Assembly: GCA_045537695.1 (NCBI GenBank)
Contig: JAZSQB010000014.1
Span: 1-63,020, forward strand
Origin: RGIG2041 sp045537695
GTDB taxonomy: Bacteria; Bacillota; Clostridia; UBA1381; UMGS1253
Reading direction: 5' to 3'
Length of the DNA stretch: 63,020 nucleotides
Shown: positions 1 to 8,545 of the stretch, in pieces
Position numbering within the stretch: position 1 is the stretch's first letter
Layout: the number at the start of each line of letters is the position of its first letter
Notes under the pieces: generated by a model
What the model saw: the letters and a program-made list of their open reading frames with translations, nothing else
What the model was told of the DNA's origin: nothing
The model's database searches: none
Made by a program: the position numbers and the translations under genes

Positions 1-94
1 TTACATTATTATTCTACCATAATGAAACGCAAAAAGCAACCTTTGCAATAAATTAGTCCGTTTGGTATATTTTATTGAAAGTTTTCATAAAAAG

Positions 95-137
95 TCGAAT
101 ATATCCTATCTAATTCTATAAGATAGGATATATTCGA
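95..137. terminator. Perfect 17-bp hairpin, likely bidirectional terminator
   Basis: The arms at 95-111 and 121-137 are perfect inverted repeats around a 9-nt loop. Read on the minus strand the stem is followed by CTTTTT, and on the plus strand by a T-rich stretch. It lies just past the stop of the minus-strand gene ending at 149, so it most likely ends that transcript. The remaining sequence at 1-94 is AT-rich and shows no gene. Confidence 0.75.
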
Positions 138-148
138 AACGACATTTT

Positions 149-2203
149 TTATTTTATATAAACAAGGAGCGTTTCCCCTGCAGAAAGCACAAGCGGTGCA
201 TTCAAATATACACAATGCTCCCCGCGTACAAACAAAAGCTCCATATCGCCATAGTAAATGCGGGAAATTTGCGCGTCATCGCTGCAGTAAACCGTATCTA
301 TACGCAATGCTTCGCCAAATACACGCACCGTCTTTCCTTTACCGCCTTCCGTAACAACCAATGCATTTTTTGCAAAAAACACCGAAGAAGTTTTGCCAAG
401 CCGCAAGATACGCTGCGGTGCATCATAACGCGCATCCGAAAGGGCATTGATAAGCGCCACATCTGCCGTATGCTTCAACGCACCGGCTTCACGGGCATAC
501 TGCGCTTTACAAACCAACGCCGCCAAATGCCGTCTATTCGCCTGCAAAAGCGCCTGTACATAGCGCATTTCCGCTGCTGCATCAAATACCATCGCATCGT
601 CGTAGTATCGCACACCGTGCACACCGCCGTCTTCATCGCCGATGTAATTTAAGCTGTATATACTCTCCAGCGCGATTTCATTCTGCCCTGCATCCAGCAC
701 GGAAATGCCGAGCGTATGGCCAATGCCGACATAGCGCAGTTGTTCTAAACAGCAACGCTGCAGTTCGCTCTCCTGCGGATACGCCTCTAAATAAAACTGA
801 CCGTTAAAGAAATTGCGCTTTACAAACGCCCGCCCGTCCGACGCAAGCTTTCCGTATGCGTTTGCCTCCGCCGTTTCTTCTAAAACTGCCGCTATTTTTT
901 CCATACACAAAAGTGTCAGAATATATGCCGTGCTATAGGCAAAGTCGTAGCTTTCCTCGGTTCGTGCACTGTGCAAAACCGCCTCACCGGGCGCTGCAAG
1001 CCCAAGTGCATCCACATCCGCCATTGTCTGCTTTGCCAATGCGTAATGTTCTGTTAGCAGTGCCGCATCACCGCTTAAATAATATAAGCGGTATAACCGC
1101 CAAATCAGTTCCATTTTCTGCAGTATATCCAAATCCTTTTCGTTCTGGAGCTGCCACAAAACCATCCCTTTTTCTCTGTCAAAATCAAAATACACATAGG
1201 ACGGAAATAACGCATTTTCCTTTGACTTATACACAATTTCCTGACCGTAACGGTTTTTTACAAACAGCTTGGAAGAACAGTATTCTTTAAATTTAAACGC
1301 GCTCATTTGCACAGCAATTTCCACATTATCCATCGCAGCACGTACAAAAGCACTCCCCTGCAAGCTTTCCTTTAGCGCCGTACTGCAAACATCCGACACA
1401 ACGCTCAATCGCGTTTTGTGTTCCAATACATAAGCACCAATTTCCAGACTGTCCCGATACTGCACTACATCCATATCCTGCATCAGCACAGATGTTTTTC
1501 CCTGCAGGCACACATTCGGCATATACCATGCATACACAAACGAAACTGTTTTGCTCTCCCCTGGCGCCAGCGCAAAATCCGACAAAACAGCTGCCGCATC
1601 GCGCTGTCCCTGCGTACCGTACACGCGCTCTTCCGTTTTCCCCGACCGCAACTGCATAGCCATCTCCGCTTTTGCATCCACACCGGACAAATAACGTACC
1701 GTGCGCACTTCACCTTCTGCCAGCAGACAATGCGAAATATAGTTTTCCTGCACCGAAAGCGCCGTCGCCGATGTCAGGCGCACACCGCCGTAGGTTGGTG
1801 TTTCTACAACGCTCTGCAAGGTTTCCACTTCCAAATCCTCTACCAAAGCCGCCAAGGTATAACTACGCTCTTTTTTAGATGTATTCTTAATTTTAAAAGA
1901 AAACAGTGCCGCCGGTATATGCGCATCCTTCCCAAAGCCAAACGGCGTTACCGCAGAGGCAGTCACTTTTGCAGAAAACCCCTTGTCGGTAAATTTATAA
2001 TTTGCCCCCAAAAAGGTTTGCTTGAATTTCACTTCCTCGAAATCTCTGTCGAGGAAGTATACGCGACCTTTATCGTCACGCACCGCAAAACACATCGTCG
2101 ACAGCGCATAATCGCGCGCGCCGTCTGCACCGCGCAATGCGTGTATATGCATTTTTTCATCCAACAACAGTGCACCGCTGCTGCCCAGTAAAAATCGGCT
2201 CAT
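149..2203 (-). CDS. GH116/GBA2-like (DUF608-type) six-hairpin glycosidase-like protein
   Basis: This is a 684-residue cytoplasmic-looking protein with no signal peptide. The chosen ATG at 2203 has an AAGGAGA ribosome binding site; a longer reading upstream would run into rodA and has no such site. The N-terminal half (to about residue 300) looks like the beta-sandwich of GBA2/DUF608 proteins, with a pattern of TPFGFGKDAHIPAALF followed by FKIKNTS. The C-terminal half is helix-rich with YDFAYSTAYI and FNGQFYLEAY, as expected of an (alpha/alpha)6 barrel. I could not place the GH116 catalytic Glu and Asp with confidence, so the substrate and even the activity are open. A GH94-like or other six-hairpin family is the alternative. 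It is the last gene before the terminator at 95-137 and starts 32 bases past the rodA stop, so it may be cotranscribed with rodA. Confidence 0.5.
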   Translation of the reverse strand: MSRFLLGSSGALLLDEKMHIHALRGADGARDYALSTMCFAVRDDKGRVYFLDRDFEEVKFKQTFLGANYKFTDKGFSAKVTASAVTPFGFGKDAHIPAALFSFKIKNTSKKERSYTLAALVEDLEVETLQSVVETPTYGGVRLTSATALSVQENYISHCLLAEGEVRTVRYLSGVDAKAEMAMQLRSGKTEERVYGTQGQRDAAAVLSDFALAPGESKTVSFVYAWYMPNVCLQGKTSVLMQDMDVVQYRDSLEIGAYVLEHKTRLSVVSDVCSTALKESLQGSAFVRAAMDNVEIAVQMSAFKFKEYCSSKLFVKNRYGQEIVYKSKENALFPSYVYFDFDREKGMVLWQLQNEKDLDILQKMELIWRLYRLYYLSGDAALLTEHYALAKQTMADVDALGLAAPGEAVLHSARTEESYDFAYSTAYILTLLCMEKIAAVLEETAEANAYGKLASDGRAFVKRNFFNGQFYLEAYPQESELQRCCLEQLRYVGIGHTLGISVLDAGQNEIALESIYSLNYIGDEDGGVHGVRYYDDAMVFDAAAEMRYVQALLQANRRHLAALVCKAQYAREAGALKHTADVALINALSDARYDAPQRILRLGKTSSVFFAKNALVVTEGGKGKTVRVFGEALRIDTVYCSDDAQISRIYYGDMELLFVRGEHCVYLNAPLVLSAGETLLVYIK

Positions 2204-2235
2204 TGCTATCTCCTTCAGGCCACTCGACTTAATAA

Positions 2236-3363
2236 TCAAAAATTTACACCTCTGCTTCGAACACTGACGCTGCTGATAATACCCATCGCCGCCAGGTTGG
2301 TCAGAAGCGACGTACCGCCGTAGCTGAAAAACGGCAGTGGAATACCGGTCACCGGCATCAGGCGAATACACATACCGACATTTTCAAGTGTATGGAAGCA
2401 AAACATTGCCGCAATGCCCACGCACAAAAAATAGCCAAATGTATTACGCGTGCGCTTTGCAACAGTTATACATTTAATAATAATTGCCGCTAAAACCGCA
2501 ACCACCGCCGTGCAGCCAAAAAAGCCCCACTCTTCCCCGATGGTCGCAAAAATAAAGTCCGTATGCTTTGCCGGCAGGTAGGCAAGCTGATTTAAATTCC
2601 CTTTTAGATACCCCTGCCCGAACAGTTTGCCCGAGCCGATGGACGTTTCTGACTGAATGACATTGTAACCGCTGCCGACAGGGTCTTTATATGGGTCAAA
2701 AAACACCTCGATACGCGCAATCTGATGCGGCGCAAGAATGTGCTCTCTAAAAATCCATACGCAGGCAATGCCCACCACGGCAACCACCGACAGCACAACC
2801 ATATATTTATAGCTAAAACCCGCGCTGTAGAGCATCGAGATGAAAATAAACACAAATACAAGCGCCGTACCAAAGTCCGGCTGCAAAAGCACCATTACAA
2901 TTAAAACGCCGCCATGCAGACAAAGCATCGACAGTGTACCGATGTAATTTATGTCTTCTTTTACCCGTTGCAGATGCTTGGCAAATGTGATAATAAACCC
3001 TATTTTTACAAATTCCGCCGGCTGAAAGCTGATAAAACCAATATCAATCCAGCCCTTGGTGCCGGTTTCTTCCAAACCTGTACCAAAAAGCAGCGTGACG
3101 CCCAACAGCGCAACGCATCCGATGTATATAACCACCGCCGCTTCTCCGAGTATATCAAAATCCAGTTTGGTAAACAGCACAAACATCACAACACCAATCA
3201 CCAGCGCACCCATTTGCACAATAAACATGCGGTTGGTGCCCATACTGCGCGTCGACGAATAAACAGCAATGATGCCCATAACCGAAGCAAGGACGGATAT
3301 AATCAGGGCATTGTAATCCACATTGCCCAGCAATTTTGCCATAAAACTTTTCCTGTATGTCAT
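2236..3363 (-). CDS. rodA: RodA, SEDS-family peptidoglycan glycosyltransferase
   Basis: The 375-residue protein has about ten membrane segments and the SEDS family pattern. The essential Asp is in HTDFIFATIGEEWG (Asp269), and PFFSYGGTSLLTNL near residue 344 is the usual C-terminal signature. SEDS proteins polymerise lipid II into glycan strands together with a class B PBP, and RodA does so along the cell cylinder. RodA is preferred over FtsW because of QMGALVIG, the GTGxxxTGTKGWIDIG-type segment and the isolated context away from mur genes; FtsW or SpoVE remain possible. The ATG at 3363 has a GGGAG ribosome binding site. No partner PBP2 gene is adjacent. Confidence 0.88.
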   Translation of the reverse strand: MTYRKSFMAKLLGNVDYNALIISVLASVMGIIAVYSSTRSMGTNRMFIVQMGALVIGVVMFVLFTKLDFDILGEAAVVIYIGCVALLGVTLLFGTGLEETGTKGWIDIGFISFQPAEFVKIGFIITFAKHLQRVKEDINYIGTLSMLCLHGGVLIVMVLLQPDFGTALVFVFIFISMLYSAGFSYKYMVVLSVVAVVGIACVWIFREHILAPHQIARIEVFFDPYKDPVGSGYNVIQSETSIGSGKLFGQGYLKGNLNQLAYLPAKHTDFIFATIGEEWGFFGCTAVVAVLAAIIIKCITVAKRTRNTFGYFLCVGIAAMFCFHTLENVGMCIRLMPVTGIPLPFFSYGGTSLLTNLAAMGIISSVSVRSRGVNF

Positions 3364-3445
3364 CGTATAGCTCCCAAAATCTTATTCACTTACCATTATA
3401 ATCAATTTCCCCTGTTTTGTAAATATCATTCTGAAAATATAAAAA

Positions 3446-3470
3446 GGGACGTTTGTAAACGTCCCCTACA
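3446..3470. repeat. Small hairpin repeat with CTACA flank, copy 1
   Basis: GGGACGTTT at 3446-3454 and AAACGTCCC at 3457-3465 form a perfect 9-bp stem with a 2-nt gap, followed by CTACA. Similar stem plus flank structures occur near 5320 and 56674, and a related one near 56593. It lies between the start of rodA and the end of the serine hydrolase gene, so it may also act as a terminator for the latter. Poly-A upstream of the stem gives a T-run on the minus strand. Confidence 0.65.
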
Positions 3471-3556
3471 AGCTTTACGTTTATTTGCTGCAAATGTATG
3501 CGGAAACACAAAAATGTGCCAGAACGGACAAACCATTTTCGCGTTCCGGTGCATTT

Positions 3557-5032
3557 TTACATTTCCTTTATGCCGCCAGCAAATCCGACATATTCATCCA
3601 AAAAGTCTTCCGCGGTCTTTGTCATATACACGCCGAGCTTGTCTTCCGTGTAGCTCATCGTAATATTCAGATTGCCGAAATATTCGTCAATAATCTGCAC
3701 CTTGATAAATAGCTTGTGCGGCTCCGTCCACGCGGCAGACGCAGCACAGTCATAATAGTGCCCCTTAGTAAATACCGAGCCGACATCCTTAGAATACCCC
3801 TCCTGCGGAAATTTGGCAAATGCGTTTTCACCCATACCGAAGTAGATGGTTTTATCGCCCTGCGCATTGGTGTATTCCAGACGACTCTTTGCCCCATCAA
3901 ATACCACGCGCATTTTCGTAATCCCCATCTCGTTTTCATTCATTACATAAGTAACGCCATTCACCTTTTCCTGCCAAGCACTCTCGGTTGCGCCCTTGGC
4001 GGTCATCAGCTTTAAGCCGGATGCCATCGCCTGCAGTTCCTTTTGCGCCTTTTCATCCTCTGCAAGCGGCGCATCGGCGATTTTATCAACAATCATTTTA
4101 AAGAAATTATCTATAATAATGTCTCGCGATTGCTCTTTGCCCTGATTATCAGCGTTGCAGACCATAATCAAATCCTTGCCCGGCACGCAAATAGCAAACT
4201 GACTACCCATACCATTAAAGAAGTAGGAATCCTGCCACGTGCGCCAGAACAGATAGCCATAACCCTGCGTATTGCACGCGTTGATGCCCAAAACATTGTT
4301 ATCTATTTGCTTGCCCGTTGCCGCCGTTACATAGTCGGCATTTAAGAGCTGGTTGCCGTTCCACGCGCCCTTATTTAAGGTAAAGCGCGCAACTTTTGCC
4401 AAATCCATCGGCGTGCAAAGCACGGCGGAATCTCCCCAGGAGTGTCCGCCCGGACATTTCAGGCAGTGTGCCTCGTTGGAAACACCGATTTTATCAAAAA
4501 GCTTCTGCCGCAAGTAATCCATAAACGGCATACCGGTCAGGCGTTCCACCAATGCACAAATAACGAACGACCCCGGTGAATCGTACTGGAAAATTGTACC
4601 AGAAGGTCTGCTCTCGGTACGTTTGTTTTCAAAATAAAAACGCACACGGTCATCCGTTCTTGCCGAAAACCACGGTTCTTCCGTTTTCGCCGTACTCATC
4701 ATCAGCATATGGCGAACCGTTTGGTTTCGCATATTTTCGTCCGTCTGCCCTTCCAACTCCTTTGGGAAGTGTTTGCTCATTTTATCATCGAGGTCCAAAA
4801 GCCCGTCCTGGATGGCAAAACCGACCGCAAGCGAAATAAAGCTTTTAGACACCGAATACATACGATGCTTAAAATCCTTATGAAACGGCGCCCAATAACC
4901 TTCAAAAAACACGTCATTCCCTTTTATTAAAATGACGTCGTGCATCGAAAGCTGCGCGTCCTCCAAAACCTGAATATACTCTTGTATCGCAGCAGAAGAT
5001 ATCCCTGCCTGCTCCGGAGTTATGTATTGCAT
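3557..5032 (-). CDS. Serine hydrolase of the beta-lactamase/class C-like family
   Basis: The 491-residue protein belongs to the beta-lactamase-related serine hydrolases (PF00144 type). The catalytic S-x-x-K tetrad is S60-V-S-K63, and GYGYLFW near residue 270 fits the class C-type tyrosine motif. Residues from about 360 form a separate C-terminal beta-rich domain. There is no signal peptide, so it is probably a cytoplasmic esterase or peptidase rather than a secreted beta-lactamase. The start at 5032 is preferred because GGAGGG lies at the right distance; the ATG at 5050 has none. It is a single gene, not obviously linked to its neighbours. Its substrate cannot be told from sequence. Confidence 0.8.
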   Translation of the reverse strand: MQYITPEQAGISSAAIQEYIQVLEDAQLSMHDVILIKGNDVFFEGYWAPFHKDFKHRMYSVSKSFISLAVGFAIQDGLLDLDDKMSKHFPKELEGQTDENMRNQTVRHMLMMSTAKTEEPWFSARTDDRVRFYFENKRTESRPSGTIFQYDSPGSFVICALVERLTGMPFMDYLRQKLFDKIGVSNEAHCLKCPGGHSWGDSAVLCTPMDLAKVARFTLNKGAWNGNQLLNADYVTAATGKQIDNNVLGINACNTQGYGYLFWRTWQDSYFFNGMGSQFAICVPGKDLIMVCNADNQGKEQSRDIIIDNFFKMIVDKIADAPLAEDEKAQKELQAMASGLKLMTAKGATESAWQEKVNGVTYVMNENEMGITKMRVVFDGAKSRLEYTNAQGDKTIYFGMGENAFAKFPQEGYSKDVGSVFTKGHYYDCAASAAWTEPHKLFIKVQIIDEYFGNLNITMSYTEDKLGVYMTKTAEDFLDEYVGFAGGIKEM

Positions 5033-5168
5033 ACTTATCCCTCCATTCATTGCTCTATTGTATCACTTTGTGTTCTAATTTGCAATAACAATTTAAATAA
5101 CTTTCGCTTACGCGTGCGCGCGCTATACTTATTTACATTATTAAAATTATTTACATTATTACGATGTT

Positions 5169-5223
5169 GTGGCTTGCTTGTGGTTTGCTTGTGGTTTGCT
5201 TGTGGCTTGCTTGTGGTTTGCTT
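5169..5223. repeat. Tandem repeat, five 11-bp units (GTGGYTTGCTT)
   Basis: Five consecutive 11-bp units read GTGGCTTGCTT or GTGGTTTGCTT, differing only at one C/T position, and are followed by a partial unit. The 318-base gap at 5033-5350 holds this array, a near-direct repeat of TTACATTATTA at about 5136-5161, and the hairpin repeat at 5320. A minus-strand reading frame crosses the array and would encode KPQ/HKQTTS-type repeats, but it has no convincing ribosome binding site and I do not call it a gene. Confidence 0.9.
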
Positions 5224-5319
5224 GTGCGTTTTTGGAAAGAGCGGTGTAAAAACACACTGTTTGCAAGGGTTTGCGGTATGTTTTTTGTTTGTGGTTTTTT
5301 GTAATTTACGCAAAAATAA

Positions 5320-5344
5320 GGAACGACACAAGTCGTTCCCTACA
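5320..5344. repeat. Small hairpin repeat with CTACA flank, copy 2
   Basis: GGAACGAC at 5320-5327 and GTCGTTCC at 5332-5339 form a perfect 8-bp stem around ACAA, followed by CTACA. The layout matches the copy at 3446. It sits six bases past the end of gerW and so may serve as the terminator of the scpA-scpB-DUF2953-gerW operon on the minus strand. Confidence 0.65.
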
Positions 5345-5350
5345 TTTCAA

Positions 5351-5773
5351 TTAATCTTCAAATACGGCTTCAACTTTGACAGGCTCTGTCTTCTTTTTGC
5401 CGTTTTCCTTCTTTTCTTCAAGCTTTGCGTTGATTTTATCTACAATACCCGGCACCATATCCAAAATACGGTCTACCGGTGTACTCGTTGCGCCAATCGG
5501 CAGCATCTTAATCTGTCCCTGACCGACAACGATAAACCCAACCGGCGAAATCGAAACACCGCCGCCTGCGCCGCCGCCGAACATTACTTCCGCCTCATTT
5601 TTCTTGCCAAAATCGCTGCCGCCGGCTGCAAAGCCGAAGGAAACGCGGGAAATCGGAATAATCACACTGCCGTCGGGACTTTCTACCGGTGTGCCCACGA
5701 TGGTGTTTACGTCCACCATTTCCTTAATATTCCCCATTGCCGTTGACATCAAACCTTCAATCGGATGACTCAT
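5351..5773 (-). CDS. gerW: GerW/YtfJ family sporulation protein
   Basis: The 140-residue protein matches the YtfJ/GerW family (PF09579): an N-terminal HPIEGLMSTAMGNIKEM helix, then VGTPVESPDGSVIIPISRVSFGF and a glycine-rich segment with FAAGGSDFG and GGGAGGG. In Bacillus the protein is made in the forespore and is needed for normal germination. The C-terminal tail is Lys/Glu-rich. Its start overlaps the end of the DUF2953 gene by four bases, which fits translational coupling and the usual DUF2953-gerW pairing in spore formers. The biochemical function of the family is unknown. Confidence 0.88.
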   Translation of the reverse strand: MSHPIEGLMSTAMGNIKEMVDVNTIVGTPVESPDGSVIIPISRVSFGFAAGGSDFGKKNEAEVMFGGGAGGGVSISPVGFIVVGQGQIKMLPIGATSTPVDRILDMVPGIVDKINAKLEEKKENGKKKTEPVKVEAVFED

Positions 5774-6387
5774 ACCAAAACACCGCCTTCTTTTGTTTTT
5801 GAAATATTTTTGCTTTTCTTTACAAGTTTTTTAATTAAAATCAGCACGCTTATAATATGCACCACTCGAAGCCGAAATATCCCGTCCAAGTAAAAATCTA
5901 TACATGTCTTATGAAACTGCGGCTGCACATATACATCCATATCCTTTTTCTTTACATGCAGATGATTGTATATCACGCCGGTGATACCGTAGACCAGACC
6001 ATACGCCGCGCCGGATGCCATACCCGTTTGCGCCGCATCTGCAAACCCTACATCTAAATGTAGCACAAATTTCGGCAAAACGCAACGGTTCTTAAAATAT
6101 TTTAAAATTTTTACTACATCCGCTTTGATGGCTGTATAGATAGCGTCTATGCGCCGGAGTTTGTCCATAAAGCTTTCGTAGGACCCGTCTGCAGCTTTTT
6201 CTTTGCTTTTTTCTGTCTTTTTTCGCTTTGTTAAATTACTTTGATACAGCTTAATACCGTTTAAACGCAAGATAAGTTGCTGCCGATTTGCATTTTTGCT
6301 GTAGGCATACATAATACGTAGCCGCATCGGAAAGCAAAACAGCAAAAGAAGCAATAGCAGAGGAATACCCAACCATAGATAACCCAT
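5770..6387 (-). CDS. DUF2953 domain-containing membrane protein
   Basis: The 205-residue protein begins with a hydrophobic anchor (residues 2-20, rich in Leu) and continues with a basic, mostly soluble region, then a second hydrophobic stretch near residues 172-185. This matches the DUF2953 family, which in Clostridia and Bacilli sits between scpB and ytfJ/gerW. The neighbours here are exactly those genes, ten bases from scpB and overlapping gerW. It is probably anchored in the cell or forespore membrane, with a role in sporulation inferred only from this conserved context. The start has AGGAGAG at the correct spacing. Confidence 0.82.
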   Translation of the reverse strand: MGYLWLGIPLLLLLLLFCFPMRLRIMYAYSKNANRQQLILRLNGIKLYQSNLTKRKKTEKSKEKAADGSYESFMDKLRRIDAIYTAIKADVVKILKYFKNRCVLPKFVLHLDVGFADAAQTGMASGAAYGLVYGITGVIYNHLHVKKKDMDVYVQPQFHKTCIDFYLDGIFRLRVVHIISVLILIKKLVKKSKNISKTKEGGVLV

Positions 6388-6397
6388 ATTTTCTCTC

Positions 6398-6955
6398 CTA
6401 AATATCGATACTCAACTGGCTCTCGTCCGCCTCTTCTAATTCCACATTCGTGCTGATGTCCGGTAAATCCTCCAGGCTCTTTAACCCGAAGGTACGTAAA
6501 AATTCGTTCGTGGTTACAAACAAAATCGGTTTACCCGGTGCATCGAGTCTGCCGTGCTCTTCAATCAAGCCGCGCTCCAAAAGGCGCGCTACAGCATAGT
6601 CACTGTTCACGCCGCGAACATACTCAATCGCGCCACGCGTTACCGGCTGATTGTACGCAATGATACTGAGCGCCTCCATTGCCGCATTGGACAGCCCCTG
6701 CTGTCGACGGATGCCGGCGAGCGCCTGCACGTATGTATAATACGTCGGGCGGGTACACATCTGATAACCGTCATCAATTTCAATAATCGAAAAGCCGCGG
6801 TTTTCTTTGTTGTAATACGCACAAAGCGACTGCATCGCCGCAATAACCGCCTCGCGTTTTGCATCTACAATCTCCGCAAGCTTGTCCGTTTTCACCGCCT
6901 CGCCGGCAGCAAACAACACACATTCCAATATACATTCCAAGTTCTTTTCAGCCAT
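6398..6955 (-). CDS. scpB: ScpB, segregation and condensation protein B
   Basis: The 185-residue protein is the winged-helix kite subunit of the Smc-ScpAB condensin. Recognisable segments are ECVLFAAGEAV near the N-terminus, LSNAAMEALSIIAYNQPVTR near residue 90, IRGVNSD-type (YVRGVNSD) and GLIEEHGRLDAPGKPILF. ScpB dimers bind the central part of ScpA and regulate the Smc ATPase during chromosome segregation. The gene follows scpA with no gap (stop and start adjacent). No smc gene is in the window. Confidence 0.95.
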   Translation of the reverse strand: MAEKNLECILECVLFAAGEAVKTDKLAEIVDAKREAVIAAMQSLCAYYNKENRGFSIIEIDDGYQMCTRPTYYTYVQALAGIRRQQGLSNAAMEALSIIAYNQPVTRGAIEYVRGVNSDYAVARLLERGLIEEHGRLDAPGKPILFVTTNEFLRTFGLKSLEDLPDISTNVELEEADESQLSIDI

Positions 6956-7684
6956 TTAGATTTCCCCTTTGACTTCTGAAACTACAAAATCATTTTTTTC
7001 GCGGCTGTATACCGCTTTGATTTGATTAACCTTAATGAGCTCTAACAGAGCCAAAAACGTCGCCACCAGCTCCGGCTTGGTATACATACCGTCAAAAATA
7101 TTGGTAAACAGCACCTTTTTGCCGTTTGCAACCAAATCCTTGATATAAACAACCTTATCTTTAACCGACACCTTTTCACGCTGCACAATGCTCTCAAACG
7201 TTTTGCGCGGCGGCGGAATTCTGCGTTTGGAGCGCTCCAAAATATCGTTAAATGCCGAAATTAACATATCTACCGGATAAATGGTTGTGTCCGGCTCCGT
7301 TGCCGGCTCTATTTCCTCCGGCGCCTTAAATACCATATACTGATAAGCGTTTTCGTGTTCCTTTAAAAAGGTAAGCGTCGACTTATATCGCTGATATTCC
7401 AAAAGTCTCTCTACAAGCTCTGTGCGCGGGTCATCCTCATCCGCTTCTTCGGTGCGCGGCAGAAGCATTCTGGATTTGATGAGCAAAAGCTGCGATGCAA
7501 GCACCGTAAACTCACTGGAAACCTCCAAATCCATTTCCTGCATTGTTTCGAGTGCCTCCATATACTGGTCTGTAATGGTCGCAATCGGAATATCGTAAAT
7601 ATTCACTTTGTTTTTGGTAATCAGGTGCAGAAGAAGTTCCAAAGGACCTTCAAAGACATCTAATTTAAAAGATATTTTTTCCAT
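6956..7684 (-). CDS. scpA: ScpA, segregation and condensation protein A (kleisin)
   Basis: The 242-residue protein carries the ScpA N-terminal signature FEGPLELLLHLI (residues 11-22), the DIPIATITDQYM segment and a C-terminal winged-helix region. ScpA is the kleisin that bridges the two Smc heads and holds ScpB. It is the first gene of the scpA-scpB-DUF2953-gerW run, separated from the upstream protease gene by 12 bases. The middle acidic stretch (EEADEDDPRTE) is typical of the linker to ScpB. Confidence 0.94.
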   Translation of the reverse strand: MEKISFKLDVFEGPLELLLHLITKNKVNIYDIPIATITDQYMEALETMQEMDLEVSSEFTVLASQLLLIKSRMLLPRTEEADEDDPRTELVERLLEYQRYKSTLTFLKEHENAYQYMVFKAPEEIEPATEPDTTIYPVDMLISAFNDILERSKRRIPPPRKTFESIVQREKVSVKDKVVYIKDLVANGKKVLFTNIFDGMYTKPELVATFLALLELIKVNQIKAVYSREKNDFVVSEVKGEI

Positions 7685-7696
7685 AAAATCAACCTG

Positions 7697-8428
7697 CTAT
7701 ACAATAAATTCCAAAATCCATGTTGCAAGAAAATTCCACGCCGTAAATGTGAGTTGGTATATCCACGAAACCACAATACCCAGATAATAATCTATGCGCA
7801 AAAACCACGGCAAATAGTCGCTCACAATCAGCAAAAGCATCAACACCGGCATACCGTAACGCTCATAGCGCAGCACAAAGCGATGCGCCCTTGCCGGCAA
7901 CAAGGACAATAGCACCTTCGACCCATCCAGCGGCGGAATCGCCATGAAATTAAAAAGCATCAAGCTAAAATTCAGCTGCATAATTGCCGCGAGCATTTTT
8001 AAAAACAGAGACAGAATCGTGCCACGTTCCAACCACATTGGATTTACATATAACGCGATATAAGAGCACGCAACCCATACACCGCAGGTAAAAAAACCGA
8101 CCAGAAAATTCGAAATTGGTCCTGCTGCTGCAATCAGCGCCGTATCGCGTTTCGGATGCTTTAAATTCCGAATATCAAACAGTACCGGTTTTGCCCAACC
8201 AAAGCCAAATAAGAGCATACAAATAGCACCCATCAAATCAAAGTGCACCCATGGTCTGATTGTAACGCGCCCCATCAGCTTCGCCGTCGGGTCGCCAAGC
8301 TTATATGCCATATACCCGTGCGCCGCTTCATGCACGGAAATCGCAATGAGCACCGCCGGTATCGAAATTAAAAATTGTATTAAAATGTCTGTAAATGCAG
8401 CGCCGCTGCCAATAAAACTTCTAAGCAT
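7697..8428 (-). CDS. Site-2 protease family (M50) membrane metalloprotease
   Basis: This 243-residue integral membrane protein has the zinc-binding HEAAH motif at residues 33-37 in the first membrane helix and a PPLDGSKVL segment near residue 165 that provides the second-site Asp of the M50 family. Several hydrophobic segments follow. It belongs to the short, PDZ-less S2P group with Bacillus YwhC-type proteins, whose substrates are mostly unknown. The ATG at 8428 has a GGAGGG ribosome binding site and is preferred to one 66 bases upstream. It precedes scpA closely, as in many Clostridia. Confidence 0.85.
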   Translation of the reverse strand: MLRSFIGSGAAFTDILIQFLISIPAVLIAISVHEAAHGYMAYKLGDPTAKLMGRVTIRPWVHFDLMGAICMLLFGFGWAKPVLFDIRNLKHPKRDTALIAAAGPISNFLVGFFTCGVWVACSYIALYVNPMWLERGTILSLFLKMLAAIMQLNFSLMLFNFMAIPPLDGSKVLLSLLPARAHRFVLRYERYGMPVLMLLLIVSDYLPWFLRIDYYLGIVVSWIYQLTFTAWNFLATWILEFIV

Positions 8429-8510
8429 GTCGTCCCTCCGGATGCATAGAAATATACTTATAAATATTATAGTATAATTTAAGGCTAATGTCAAATTTTA
8501 TACAAGAAAA

Positions 8511-8535
8511 CCGAGCGAATACTTTCTTCGCTCGG
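8511..8535 (-). terminator. Terminator of prsA
   Basis: CCGAGCGAA at 8511-8519 pairs perfectly with TTCGCTCGG at 8527-8535. On the minus strand the stem is followed by TTTTC. It lies ten bases beyond the prsA stop codon. Confidence 0.85.
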
Positions 8536-8545
8536 CAATTCTGTC

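Noticed and set aside
5047..5331. Minus-strand reading frame of 94 codons over the 11-bp array, giving a KPQ/HKQTTS-type repeat protein.
   Set aside because: It has no convincing ribosome binding site, its repeats follow directly from the DNA repeat, and its composition is unlike the neighbouring genes.
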